A DNA stretch of 64,000 nt from assembly GCA_021414205.1 (NCBI GenBank), contig JAIOOW010000002.1:310001-374000 (forward strand). Reading direction: 5' to 3'. The notes beneath the pieces are model-generated. The model searched no databases and was not told where the DNA came from. It worked only from the letters and a program-made list of their open reading frames with translations. Position numbers and translations under genes: made by a program. Each line of letters starts with the position of its first letter. Position 1 is the first letter of the stretch. Positions 34,969-43,151 of the stretch are shown one piece after another. The stretch comes from Candidatus Anderseniibacteriota bacterium. Lineage in GTDB: Bacteria; Patescibacteria; Andersenbacteria; UBA10190.

Positions 34969-35991
34969 ATGGAACACCACGCAGAACATCCGGTTTTTGG
35001 CAAGTGCCAAGTTACCGGGGTCAAAGAGTACGTACAGCGTGCTTTGCCAGAATTTTGCCAGCGACTCGGTTTGAATTCCACAACCTCCAAGACACTTGAA
35101 AGCCTTGGATGCGCAAGCCTGCAAGCAGCTGCCGCAATGATCGAAACTTCCTGCATGTTAGGAGAAGTTGCGCCACTCAAAGAGTCTCGAGAATTCTGGC
35201 TAAAGCTTGGCCAAGTCCTCGTCGGACACGGCAGCATGCTTGTCGGAGAAGATTACCTGCAAGCAGCAATGAACCACTTGCAAAGCGGTGGCAACGTCTT
35301 GCTTATCCAGAATCACCGTTCTGGAGCAGACACGCTACTAATGGAAGCGTTAGTGAATCAGTATTTTGGATACGACGCTACGGCTGACTGGGCCTACATG
35401 TCCGGACACGCCGTCAACCTCTTCCTCTTGCCGCTCATGTTTACAGCAGCAGTTCGAAGATTCCAGATTTTTTCTGCAAAGTACCAATCGACCGGCCTGC
35501 CTGGCATGGCAGATGCAACAACCATGGGCATTCAAAACGTCAAAGCCCTTACAAGTCTTTCCCGATACTGCCGCCAAGGAGGCAAGCTAGTTGGGCTATA
35601 TCCAGAAGGCGGTCGCGGAGAGACGTGCATGAAGCGAGGCGAAAGCAAAACGTCTTGCATTTTCAAGCTGATGGCTCACAACAGCACGTCACTCCTCATC
35701 TTGCCAACATACGTTGATGGGTCGGCAAGCATTCTTCCCGTAGTGCGTGGAAGCAATGAATATAATGAGGTATTCATGCACGCTCGGGTTGGAACTGGTA
35801 CGCTCTCGATCGGTAAACCCATACCTTGGGAAGCACTGGAACAGGCTGCGAAGGAGATGTCCGACAGGCTCAATCAGCCATGCGAGCAATCTATTTGCGA
35901 TGCAGGGTTGGCGCTTGTAGCTCAACTTGCTCCCAATGCCGAACAACGGGGACCATACGAAACAATTCGTTTCTCACGGCCTCCAGCATAA
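34969..35991 (+). CDS. Glycerolipid acyltransferase (PlsB/PlsC-like)
   Basis: 340 residues. The acyltransferase block I is QNHRSGADTLLMEAL (NHxxxxD) and block III is GLYPEGGRGETCMKRGE (an FPEGTR-like motif), followed by a block resembling LPTYVDGS. Such enzymes acylate glycerol-3-phosphate or lysophosphatidate in phospholipid synthesis. It is longer than most PlsC. The ATG at 34969 has GGAG eight bases upstream. The following CoaE-like gene starts 18 bases after its stop, so both form an operon with one terminator. Confidence 0.8.
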   Translation: MEHHAEHPVFGKCQVTGVKEYVQRALPEFCQRLGLNSTTSKTLESLGCASLQAAAAMIETSCMLGEVAPLKESREFWLKLGQVLVGHGSMLVGEDYLQAAMNHLQSGGNVLLIQNHRSGADTLLMEALVNQYFGYDATADWAYMSGHAVNLFLLPLMFTAAVRRFQIFSAKYQSTGLPGMADATTMGIQNVKALTSLSRYCRQGGKLVGLYPEGGRGETCMKRGESKTSCIFKLMAHNSTSLLILPTYVDGSASILPVVRGSNEYNEVFMHARVGTGTLSIGKPIPWEALEQAAKEMSDRLNQPCEQSICDAGLALVAQLAPNAEQRGPYETIRFSRPPA

Positions 35992-36009
35992 CTACCTCAG
36001 GAGAAAAGC

Positions 36010-36627
36010 ATGAGAGTTATCGGTCTTACTGCTCCAGTGCAAACTGGAAAGATTCAGCTTACTCATGTGTTCAAAAACCATGGATATCGTTTTGTGGATC
36101 TGAACGATTTCATCTACGACGACCGGCGCGCTGGAAGCGCCAAGTACGATTACTACCAACGTCGCTGGCCAGGCTGCCTCGATGAGGAAGGAGTCGAAAC
36201 GGGCAGGTTCTACCAAACGCTGGATCGCGCGACGTTTCAAGATCTTCTCAATGCCGACATGGCAATGGTAACGCTCCACACGTTGGAAGAAATCGAGAAA
36301 GCGCGAAGAGAGGGAGTAGACGTAGTGCTCAGCTGGGAATATCTTGCGAGAATCTCCCAGCACTTGAGCATTGATCAACTCCTCATCTTTCAATCAGATA
36401 ACACTATCTGGCTTGATCGGCTCAAAAAGCGCGCAACTGAGCTCGGATGGAGCACCATTCCTACGGACGATCAGCTTTGGGCCATCATCGACATGCTCGA
36501 TGTGCGTCCCGAGACGATCAATCAAGAATGTATCCGCACCTTTTCTCCAAAACAGATATCGCGCATAGACGTGAGCCCTGATGACTGGGGCGCATGCAAT
36601 CTTGCAACCCTGCTCAGATCGCTCTAA
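36010..36627 (+). CDS. Dephospho-CoA kinase-like protein with altered P-loop
   Basis: 205 residues. The N-terminus RVIGLTAPVQTGKIQL aligns with CoaE (GLTGGIGSGKS), but the P-loop Ser is Ile and the glycine spacing differs. FKNHGYRFVDLNDF corresponds to the VIDAD region (here VDLND). A putative lid region follows (WLDRLKKRATELG). Whether it phosphorylates dephospho-CoA is doubtful. Its ATG has AGGAGA six bases upstream. Pairing with an acyltransferase suggests a lipid or CoA-linked role (inference). Confidence 0.55.
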   Translation: MRVIGLTAPVQTGKIQLTHVFKNHGYRFVDLNDFIYDDRRAGSAKYDYYQRRWPGCLDEEGVETGRFYQTLDRATFQDLLNADMAMVTLHTLEEIEKARREGVDVVLSWEYLARISQHLSIDQLLIFQSDNTIWLDRLKKRATELGWSTIPTDDQLWAIIDMLDVRPETINQECIRTFSPKQISRIDVSPDDWGACNLATLLRSL

Positions 36628-36636
36628 GCAACGTAT

Positions 36637-36672
36637 CGCCGCCCTCCTGGTTTTTCCGGGAGGCGTTTTTAT
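36637..36672 (+). terminator. Terminator of the acyltransferase operon
   Basis: A GC-rich stem, CCTCCTGG/CCGGGAGG, with a TTTT loop is followed by CGTTTTTATTT. Confidence 0.8.
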
Positions 36673-36756
36673 TTATTCAAACAAGCGCGAGAGATACGTA
36701 CTACTCGCAAAAAACTCCCGCTTCAAGCAATTGGCTTGTAACGCGACTATATCCCA

Positions 36757-37131
36757 TTACTTCCAAAGTACTTTAGTGCGAAGCCAACCACCAAGAACCA
36801 CGGCAGGGATAGCAGTAACAGCAATCATTATCGGATACCAATGTGCCGACAGGTTCCACCCACCAATCACTCCGGCGATACCTCCAAGCTGCCCGATACC
36901 TGCAAGTACCCACACATGCTTCATCTTACTATTTGGCGCGATCAAAGCGGTGATATACCCGCCTAAAACCGTATAAATAATTCGATACACAAGCGCGAAT
37001 ACGAGCATTCCCGTAGTTAATGCTAGAGGGAAAATGCCAGTATATTCCACAAGCGTATCGGTACCAGTAGAAAGCACCACGACAACGATAAACCCCACTA
37101 CGACGGCTCCAATACTTTTTAAGATATTCAT
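36757..37131 (-). CDS. Four-helix membrane protein
   Basis: 124 residues from the ATG at 37131 (MNILKSIGAVVVGFIVVVVLSTGTDTLVEY). Hydrophobic stretches at about 5-25, 40-65, 75-95 and 100-120, with GGYITALIAPNSKMKHVWVLAGIGQLGGIAG. The family is not recognised. Confidence 0.65.
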   Translation of the reverse strand: MNILKSIGAVVVGFIVVVVLSTGTDTLVEYTGIFPLALTTGMLVFALVYRIIYTVLGGYITALIAPNSKMKHVWVLAGIGQLGGIAGVIGGWNLSAHWYPIMIAVTAIPAVVLGGWLRTKVLWK

Positions 37132-37179
37132 ACAAATAGCATACCCCACGCAATGCATAGAGTTAAATACTGAGTTCTT

Positions 37180-37635
37180 TTAATCCAAATTCCCCGACAC
37201 TTCAAGAGCACTCAGAACAGATTCGCTCCATTTTTTTACATTATCCACGTATGCACCCAAACCACCCCTTACGACGTCTGACGCAAGAATAGTCCAATCC
37301 GGCTTTACGGGATACGCACCTCGATCTTCTGCCGTACCCGTAATTTTCCAATCGCGAACATCCGATGCAAGGCTCTCTTTATGTAATTCATCATGCTCTC
37401 GAAAAGAGCTCGGATTACGAACAAACTCTTGAAGGGAAACTTTCGCGTTTTCTAATCCTTTTCGCGAATACAAACTTGGGTGTTGCAGATTATAAGCAAG
37501 CACGGTGAGATGATGAATTTTGCCAACGCCATTAAAATCTTCAAAATCCCATGTAATCATCTCGTGTAAGTAGTCACGGCACTCCTTGCCATCGTCAAGA
37601 GGCGCCCCGCATTCAACACATTGCACTATATCCAT
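37180..37635 (-). CDS. DUF5946 family protein
   Basis: 151 residues. The N-terminal CVECGAPLDDGKECRDYLHEMITWDFED and KIHHLTVLAYNLQHPSLYSRKGLE are the DUF5946 motifs, with a possible zinc site from Cys6, Cys9, Cys19 and nearby His. Role unknown. It is 24 bases after the MarR gene on the same strand, so it may be co-transcribed with it. Confidence 0.85.
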   Translation of the reverse strand: MDIVQCVECGAPLDDGKECRDYLHEMITWDFEDFNGVGKIHHLTVLAYNLQHPSLYSRKGLENAKVSLQEFVRNPSSFREHDELHKESLASDVRDWKITGTAEDRGAYPVKPDWTILASDVVRGGLGAYVDNVKKWSESVLSALEVSGNLD

Positions 37636-37659
37636 ACAGAATATGGTAGCACAGGGGAT

Positions 37660-38088
37660 TTACCGCAACTTCTTCTCCCAAGCCCCTAATTGCTCGCTCA
37701 ATTCACCCAATTTCTTCTGCTCTGGTGAAGTAAAGTATTCCTCTGAAAGCTCCTCGAGCCGCTTCATGCTTTCATCGAGATACGTCTGACCCCCTTTTGC
37801 AAGCGCAACAAGACTCACTCGAGCATCTCCTTTGTTTGGCAAACGCTTCACCAAACCAATTTTCTCCATTGGAAGAAGCAGCCGCGTAATACCTGATGCT
37901 GTGAGACCCACCTTTCCAGCAAGATCTATTCGACGCATTTTCTGCTCCGTTGCTTCGCTCAAATGACGCAGAATTATAAACTCTTGGAAACTAATTCCCC
38001 CTAAACTAGAATCAAGTCGCCTGCGCAACACTGCCTCTACTCGCACGAGTTCCATAAAAAATTCTACTGCTCCGCTTATTGTCTTCAT
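37660..38088 (-). CDS. MarR-family transcriptional regulator
   Basis: 142 residues: a winged helix with ISFQEFIILRHLSEA, KMRRIDLAGKVGLTASGITRLLLPMEKIGLVKRLPNKGDARVSLVALAKGG, flanked by dimerisation helices. This is the classical MarR arrangement, including the DxR at the wing (GDAR). A palindrome 21 to 32 bases upstream of its ATG is its likely own operator. It probably controls itself and the following DUF5946 gene, and perhaps the divergent reductase. Confidence 0.93.
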   Translation of the reverse strand: MKTISGAVEFFMELVRVEAVLRRRLDSSLGGISFQEFIILRHLSEATEQKMRRIDLAGKVGLTASGITRLLLPMEKIGLVKRLPNKGDARVSLVALAKGGQTYLDESMKRLEELSEEYFTSPEQKKLGELSEQLGAWEKKLR

Positions 38089-38108
38089 AAGTACTTATAA
38101 TATATTAG

Positions 38109-38120
38109 TTGATTAATCAA
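38109..38120. promoter_or_regulatory. Candidate MarR operator
   Basis: TTGATTAATCAA is a perfect 12-base palindrome in the space between the MarR gene (ATG at 38088) and the reductase at 38187; imperfect symmetry extends to about 18 bases. MarR-type sites often have this form. Confidence 0.6.
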
Positions 38121-38170
38121 GTATATTGCAAATAATAAGTAGTGTCAAGAAGAACAACCAGCCCCTGTGA

Positions 38171-38176
38171 TACAAT
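38171..38176 (+). promoter_or_regulatory. Extended -10 box of the reductase gene at 38187
   Basis: TACAAT preceded by TGA lies ten bases before the ATG. Confidence 0.45.
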
Positions 38177-38186
38177 GTAAGTCATT

Positions 38187-38744
38187 ATGCGAACGCTCTA
38201 CTTATTTATGATGATATCCCTAGATGGATACTTCGAAGGAAAAAACCATGACCTCTCTTGGCACAATGCGAATAATGAGGAATTTCAAAATTTTGTAGCC
38301 AAACAAAATGCCACTATCGACACCATTCTTATGGGAAAAACTACGTACGAAATGATGCGAGATTTTTGGCCTAGCGAAGATGCACAAACTACCGATCCCC
38401 TTACTGCAGAGTTTATGAGTACAACAAAAAAATATGTATTCTCTCATGAGCCGTACGAACCGAAATGGGAAAATGCAGAAACAATACATGAAGATATCAA
38501 TGTTCGCGTACAAGCCCTAAAAGAAGAGCCCGGCAAAGATATCGCTATTTTTGGAAGCAATATACTCGCAGTCTCTTTAATGGAAGCGGGGCTCGTAGAC
38601 GAATTTCGTATCATGATAAATCCAATCGCAATAGGCGCGGGTACTCCACTATTTCACGGAATCACCAAACCACTACAGCTTAGCCTTACCGCAACAACTC
38701 AGTTTCAATCCGGAAATGTATTGACAATATACAAGAATACGTAA
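38187..38744 (+). CDS. DHFR/RibD C-terminal family reductase
   Basis: 185 residues, similar in plan to the gene at 33281: MRTLYLFMMISLDGYFEGKNHDLSWH, TILMGKTTYEMMRDFWP, KKYVFSHEPYEP, DIAIFGSNILAVSLMEAGLVDEFRIMINPIAIGAGTPLF. It should bind NADPH and reduce an unknown substrate. It is divergent from the MarR gene, so it may be under its control. Confidence 0.9.
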   Translation: MRTLYLFMMISLDGYFEGKNHDLSWHNANNEEFQNFVAKQNATIDTILMGKTTYEMMRDFWPSEDAQTTDPLTAEFMSTTKKYVFSHEPYEPKWENAETIHEDINVRVQALKEEPGKDIAIFGSNILAVSLMEAGLVDEFRIMINPIAIGAGTPLFHGITKPLQLSLTATTQFQSGNVLTIYKNT

Positions 38745-38761
38745 AGCCTCTTGATATCGCT

Positions 38762-39067
38762 TTAGATAACCTTAGAAATCAGTAGCACTAATACAACTGC
38801 AGTAAAAATTGCGAAAATACCAATCGTACGAACAAAAAGATTTACTGCCTCTTTTTTCTTTCCTTCCATGAACAGTAGAAGCGGCTGATACAAAAAAAGG
38901 TATGACATTACAGCAGCAGAAAGAGTAAGTAGCGACAGGAATGCAACGGGTGCGCCAATCGTATCCGGCGTATCTTTAAGTTTTTGTGATAAGAAATTAA
39001 TAACACCAACAACAAGAACGATGTACCCCGCGGCGCTTAGCGCATTAATAAGAGGTTTTTTGAACAT
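38762..39067 (-). CDS. Three-helix membrane protein
   Basis: 101 residues: MFKKPLINALSAAGYIVLVVGVINFLSQ, a middle helix with YLFLYQPLLLFMEGKKKEAVNLF and a C-terminal helix. Common in CPR genomes, role unknown. It follows the VOC gene at 39075 by seven bases, on the same strand. Confidence 0.7.
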   Translation of the reverse strand: MFKKPLINALSAAGYIVLVVGVINFLSQKLKDTPDTIGAPVAFLSLLTLSAAVMSYLFLYQPLLLFMEGKKKEAVNLFVRTIGIFAIFTAVVLVLLISKVI

Positions 39068-39074
39068 AGAGTAA

Positions 39075-39503
39075 TTATATGCCTAAAGAACATTCGATGA
39101 TCCACTCAATACCATACTTATCTCTGAACATACCGGCATACGTACCCCACGGACTCTCCCCCATAGCCCCTTCTACATTTCCTCCGGCAGAAAGACCATT
39201 AAATAATCTATCCGCCTCTTCTTTGCTGTCAGTGCTTATTAAAATTTTACTCCTGTTCTCGTTTTCATTTACTTTCCCCATCACCTCCGGGACATCGTTT
39301 GCAATCAATACGCTTCCCTCACTAATGGGCAATGCAATATACATAATTTTATTCTCTTCTTTTTCTGGCACCGGAAATTCAGCGCTCGCCAGATCTTTGA
39401 ACCGGATAATTTTTGTAAACTCACCGCCAAAGACTGATTTATAAAATGTAAACGCTTCTTCGGCATTGCCGTTAAAATTAATCCAAGGGTTTATTGTTGT
39501 CAT
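39075..39503 (-). CDS. VOC/PhnB-like protein
   Basis: 142 residues, a single PhnB-like VOC domain: INPWINFNGNAEEAFTFYKSVFGGEFTKIIRF, IMYIALPISEGSVLIANDVPE, GMFRDKYGIEWIIEC. This is the one-domain counterpart of the gene at 22911. Metal ligand positions cannot be judged with certainty. Function not known. Confidence 0.9.
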   Translation of the reverse strand: MTTINPWINFNGNAEEAFTFYKSVFGGEFTKIIRFKDLASAEFPVPEKEENKIMYIALPISEGSVLIANDVPEVMGKVNENENRSKILISTDSKEEADRLFNGLSAGGNVEGAMGESPWGTYAGMFRDKYGIEWIIECSLGI

Positions 39504-39569
39504 ACGCCCATACTATCAAATGAACTTCATTTAATAAAGCGTTCCGGATCACTAATTTGATACAATTAA

Positions 39570-39779
39570 TTAAATCTCAGGAGCAGCTTCCCATTTAGGC
39601 TTCATCTCTGCACCCCATTTTTGCGAATCCGCTGCATGCATCTTCTCCATGTCTTTTGCAACATCAGGGTGGTTTTCCATTACATGAGTCGTCATTTTGC
39701 CAACCATTTCATCCCACGACTGAGCTGTTAACTCCTTGTCACAAGTTCCTCCCAACTCTTTACAAATCATTTTTTTCAT
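39570..39779 (-). CDS. DUF1059 family protein
   Basis: 69 residues starting at MKKMICKELGGTCDKELTAQSWDEMVGKMTTHVMENHPD, the DUF1059 motif with CxxLGGxCDxxxxAxsxdE. It is a small soluble protein of unknown role with two Cys. The ATG at 39779 is chosen because the family begins there. Confidence 0.87.
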   Translation of the reverse strand: MKKMICKELGGTCDKELTAQSWDEMVGKMTTHVMENHPDVAKDMEKMHAADSQKWGAEMKPKWEAAPEI

Positions 39780-39843
39780 ACCAAGTAGTATTAGTGATAA
39801 TACTTGCACTGTACAAACACAGGAACAAAGACGAAAGGCTTTT

Positions 39844-39895
39844 CAATAAACCTCAGAAACGTTTCACACCGCGAAGTGGAGGGGGCAAGAACCTG
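39844..39895. repeat. Dispersed repeat, copy A
   Basis: Shares CAGAAACGTTT and GGGCAAGAACCTG with copies at 43771-43820 and (second half) 42391-42414. It sits directly before the sugar dehydratase gene. Confidence 0.5.
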
Positions 39896-39908
39896 TTTTT
39901 GCTTATGC

Positions 39909-41114
39909 ATGAATATATATTATAGTTCCCTTGTGATTTCTCTCACCAAATCCACTTTTTATAATGACGTAGATACGGCTCAGAAGTTATCTTCGTTCGT
40001 ACTCTCGGCTAAGCAGCTAAGTTTTGGAGAGCAGTGTAATAAGTTCGAAGAACAGTTTGCACAATATCAGGGTCGAAAGCATTGTGTTTTAATGAACAGT
40101 GGTAGTTCTGCAAATCTTGCCCTCATTCAAGCGTTACGCAATATAGGAAAAATCAAGTTGAACGATACGATTGGATTTTCTGCTGTGACCTGGTCCACAA
40201 ATGTCATGCCCATAATTCAGCTTGGACTTGCAGCTGTACCGATCGATATTGAGCTTGATACATTGAATATTTCACCCCAGACGATTCGCAAGGTATTGGA
40301 AACTACCTCTCTGAAGGCTATTTTTTTAACGCATTTGCTGGGATTTTGTGACGACCTCCAAGGTATTCGAGAACTGTGTGCCCAAGAAAAAATATTACTT
40401 ATTGAGGATACTTGTGAGGCTTTGGGGTCAGTCTATCATGGGAACAAGTTGGGGAATTTTGGAATTGCTAGCACATTCTCTTTTTATGTGGGTCATCATT
40501 TGTCAACAATTGAAGGAGGGGCCGTATGTACTGATGATGATGAATTAGCGACTATGCTTCGTATAGTTCGAGCCCATGGCTGGGATCGTAATCTGCCTTC
40601 TGCTGAACAGAGTGCTATCCGTCAGCAACACAGTCTTAACTCTATCTTTGAATCAAGGTATACATTTTATGATTTGGGATTCAATCTTCGTCCAACGGAA
40701 ATAACGGGGTATCTCGGTACGATTCAGTTGCCCTATATTCACGAAATTATTCAAAAGCGTAATCAGAATTTTATTCGCTTGGCACCAGCAATCTATGAAC
40801 AAACAGATAAGTATTATCCGTTGCACTATGACCACATTGACTTGGTATCAAATTTTGCAATTCCAATAGTTTGCAGAACTCGTAAACAGCGCGACTTATT
40901 GGTGTCTGCATGCAACGAGCGAATTGAAATTAGGCCTATTGTTGGTGGAAATATTGCTTCTCAACCGTTTTTCTGCAAATATGTGCCGGAATTTTCTCAA
41001 TCATTCAAAAACTCGAATGCTTCTATCATACATGATCAAGGTTTATATTTCGGCAATAACCCGCTTTTGACTGAAATAGAGCTTCAGGAATTACATCAAG
41101 TTTTTGCAGGATAA
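39909..41114 (+). CDS. DegT/StrS-family PLP enzyme, dehydratase-like (Lys to His)
   Basis: 401 residues. SGSSANLAL, GFSAVTWSTNVMPIIQLGLAAVPIDIE, EDTCEALGS and the carboxy part RAHGWDR, GFNLRPTEITGYLG identify the DegT/DnrJ/EryC1/StrS fold. At the PLP site the motif is SFYVGHHLSTIEGG: His replaces the Lys of aminotransferases, as in ColD and E1/RfbH, which are PLP-dependent sugar dehydratases/deoxygenases. It is therefore more likely a 3-dehydratase of a nucleotide sugar than an aminotransferase. The ATG at 39909 is chosen by fit to the N-terminus. It pairs with a convergent glycosyltransferase. Confidence 0.85.
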   Translation: MNIYYSSLVISLTKSTFYNDVDTAQKLSSFVLSAKQLSFGEQCNKFEEQFAQYQGRKHCVLMNSGSSANLALIQALRNIGKIKLNDTIGFSAVTWSTNVMPIIQLGLAAVPIDIELDTLNISPQTIRKVLETTSLKAIFLTHLLGFCDDLQGIRELCAQEKILLIEDTCEALGSVYHGNKLGNFGIASTFSFYVGHHLSTIEGGAVCTDDDELATMLRIVRAHGWDRNLPSAEQSAIRQQHSLNSIFESRYTFYDLGFNLRPTEITGYLGTIQLPYIHEIIQKRNQNFIRLAPAIYEQTDKYYPLHYDHIDLVSNFAIPIVCRTRKQRDLLVSACNERIEIRPIVGGNIASQPFFCKYVPEFSQSFKNSNASIIHDQGLYFGNNPLLTEIELQELHQVFAG

Positions 41115-41131
41115 AAAAATCTTTTTAAAAA

Positions 41132-42229
41132 TTATGCATGATATTCTAAAAACTGAAACGCAGCTCTATAGATGTCTTTGAACAAGTTTGCTTTGCGTAA
41201 TCGCTCTACTCCTTCCATATACTCTGTATAATTTTTTTGCACATCTTTCAGCCCCTTTACGAATCCCAGCTGTGTATATGGGACTACAACTCCTGCCTTA
41301 TTTGCGGTTATTTCTGTGTGCATAAGCGAGACTCTTGTCATGATGACCGGAATCCCAAGCTGTATATATAACTTAATTTTACCGGGATCTGTAAATTCTG
41401 TGTAATCCAACGGCTTGCTTTCATATAGCGCAACGGAAACTTCCCATTTTTTTGTTATACTGTGGAGTTCTTTATCTGGTACAAAACCAAAAAACGATAC
41501 TCTATTCGATAAACGGTGCAATGCTGTATATTCTTCAAGCGATGAACGAAGAGATCCATTACCAATGATATCTAAATAGATATTTTCATTCTCTTGTAGA
41601 ATCTTAAGTAACAGAAAAAGTCCTTTGCCCTCCGTAAGAGTTCCTATGTATCCGATCCTGTTTTTTTGCGGATACCGACGTGGTCGCACATCTCGTATGC
41701 CGAATGGAACTATTTTTCTTATCAAGGACTGTTTTTTTGTGCTTGTTGGATGTAGCTGCTTGAGAGTAGGAGATAAGTAGAGAACGATGCCGAGTCGTCG
41801 ATTATAAAAATTTACTAATGCATGATATATAAACATAAAACCAGTTTCATTGGGGAAATAGTCGAATATCCAGAATATATATTGATTATTTAAAAAGAAA
41901 GCTATCCAAGAATAGAATAATAGGAATAATGGATAAGAGACGATAATTGAAGTATCTCGTATGTTATAAGTGGATAGAAAAACGAGATAATAGTAATAGT
42001 AGTAGAAATGAATAATTATTTTATTGTTGCCTTTATATCCCCACACCTCTTTCTCATCTACAAGAATGCCATTTGTATAATGCTTAAAGATTGTCGGTCT
42101 ATTTTCGTATCCAGGCGGCATCAGATATAGATAAAAGTGACTAGAGTGTTGAGAGAAGTACTCCACAACATTTCCAGTGTCCTGGCATTGATAATGCGCT
42201 ATATATGCAATTCGTTTATATAGAGACAT
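41132..42229 (-). CDS. Glycosyltransferase family 4-like
   Basis: 365 residues (376 if it begins at 42259). A GT-B enzyme: a divergent N-terminal half with unusual runs of Tyr (HFYYYYYYLVF), then RIGYIGTLTEGKGLFLLLKIL, LDIIGNGSLRSSLEEY, VSFFGFVPDKELHSI and YTEFTDPGKIKLYIQLGIPVIMT, which hold the GPGxE-like donor site. It should transfer a nucleotide sugar to a surface glycan. With the neighbouring dehydratase it forms a small sugar-surface module. The DNA is AT-rich compared with flanks. Confidence 0.85.
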   Translation of the reverse strand: MSLYKRIAYIAHYQCQDTGNVVEYFSQHSSHFYLYLMPPGYENRPTIFKHYTNGILVDEKEVWGYKGNNKIIIHFYYYYYYLVFLSTYNIRDTSIIVSYPLFLLFYSWIAFFLNNQYIFWIFDYFPNETGFMFIYHALVNFYNRRLGIVLYLSPTLKQLHPTSTKKQSLIRKIVPFGIRDVRPRRYPQKNRIGYIGTLTEGKGLFLLLKILQENENIYLDIIGNGSLRSSLEEYTALHRLSNRVSFFGFVPDKELHSITKKWEVSVALYESKPLDYTEFTDPGKIKLYIQLGIPVIMTRVSLMHTEITANKAGVVVPYTQLGFVKGLKDVQKNYTEYMEGVERLRKANLFKDIYRAAFQFLEYHA

Positions 42230-42390
42230 TCTGTGTATATTCTTTACGCTTGAGGTCATAGTGTGAGCGTGTGCTCGAACATAGGTTACGAGATAAGGGT
42301 AATGGAAAAGGTATTAATAAGACAATGATTTCGATATCAAATCGAGTCCGATGTCCGACAGGTATCCTCTATCTACAAGAACCGATAGCA

Positions 42391-42414
42391 GTAGAGGAAG
42401 CAAGAACCTGGTTT
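42391..42414. repeat. Dispersed repeat, copy B (second half)
   Basis: GTAGAGGAAGCAAGAACCTG matches copy A's GTGGAGGGGGCAAGAACCTG with three differences. It lies in the same orientation as A, on the other side of the dehydratase-glycosyltransferase pair. Confidence 0.5.
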
Positions 42415-42416
42415 AC

Positions 42417-42452
42417 ATAAAAAGAACCCCCTTATTTAATCTCGCTAGGGGT
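42417..42452 (-). terminator. Terminator after the gene at 42472
   Basis: On the minus strand CCCCTA/TAAGGGGG is followed by TTCTTTTTATG. Confidence 0.65.
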
Positions 42453-42471
42453 CGTTGCGAGCTGCTTGAAA

Positions 42472-42873
42472 CTACTGACTTTCCCTTACTTCGTAGCAGA
42501 GAAACTTAACTGATAAGAACTCCTCACCCGAACAGGCAGAAGAGGCAAATCGATGATGTTGGGTTGCGTTCGGAAGAACATTCTTATTTTCATCCAAAAG
42601 CCCGACGAGTTCGATGCGTATTGCACAAACAGCACATAAGGCTGCAGCCAATAGCTTAAAAATAGATCCCTCTTGAAACATTGCAGTGTCCTGATCTTCG
42701 AATATTACCAACACCTCGGCAGTAGGATGGTCATCGTTCCTGATCAAGACCCGGCTTCCTTTCGGAATATAAATCCGATCTCCTGGCTGCAGCCTTTTGA
42801 AAAAAGCGACAACCTCCTGAAATTTTTCTTCTTCTCTCCTTAACACTTCCGCTGGACCGAACTCTTCCATCAT
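42472..42873 (-). CDS. Hypothetical protein with strong Shine-Dalgarno
   Basis: 133 residues, soluble: FQEVVAFFKRLQPGDRIYIPKGSRVLIRNDDHPTAEVLVIFEDQ followed by a small Ala/Cys-rich hydrophobic helix (LLAAALCAVCAIRIELVG). Family not recognised; the first half resembles a small beta domain. The start MM is preceded by TTAGGAG. Upstream lies a set of hairpins (42908-42994) that would be transcribed as its leader. Confidence 0.55.
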   Translation of the reverse strand: MMEEFGPAEVLRREEEKFQEVVAFFKRLQPGDRIYIPKGSRVLIRNDDHPTAEVLVIFEDQDTAMFQEGSIFKLLAAALCAVCAIRIELVGLLDENKNVLPNATQHHRFASSACSGEEFLSVKFLCYEVRESQ

Positions 42874-42907
42874 CTTCTCCTAAAACAAGTTGGCAAACAA
42901 CAAAACA

Positions 42908-42994
42908 ACCGCCCATGGGCGGTATTACACATGTAGGTATCTACCCCGCAAGGGGCTGGAGGTTGCACCGTGCCCATTAAGTGGGCTGGTTGCA
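42908..42994 (-). ncRNA. Candidate structured leader RNA or noncoding RNA
   Basis: Three hairpins stand in a row: the perfect 16-base palindrome ACCGCCCATGGGCGGT (42908-42923), CCCC/GGGG around GCAA (42944-42955), and GCCCA/TGGGC (42972-42986), plus GTAG/CTAC (42933-42944). A GGTTGCA direct repeat occurs at 42961-42967 and 42988-42994. It lies 35 bases upstream of the ATG at 42873 and would be part of its mRNA leader. No known riboswitch class is recognised. Confidence 0.4.
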
Positions 42995-43151
42995 GGAGTA
43001 TTTATAGCGGGCCAGTTCCCTCATACTCTCTCTTGATACATATTCGGTTGTTATTAAGCAGAATACTCTATCGATTGGAATGGTCAACTATGTATTGAAC
43101 AACGTTTATAACCTTGGATTGGGTGAATATTGAGAAAAAACTAGAGTCTCT

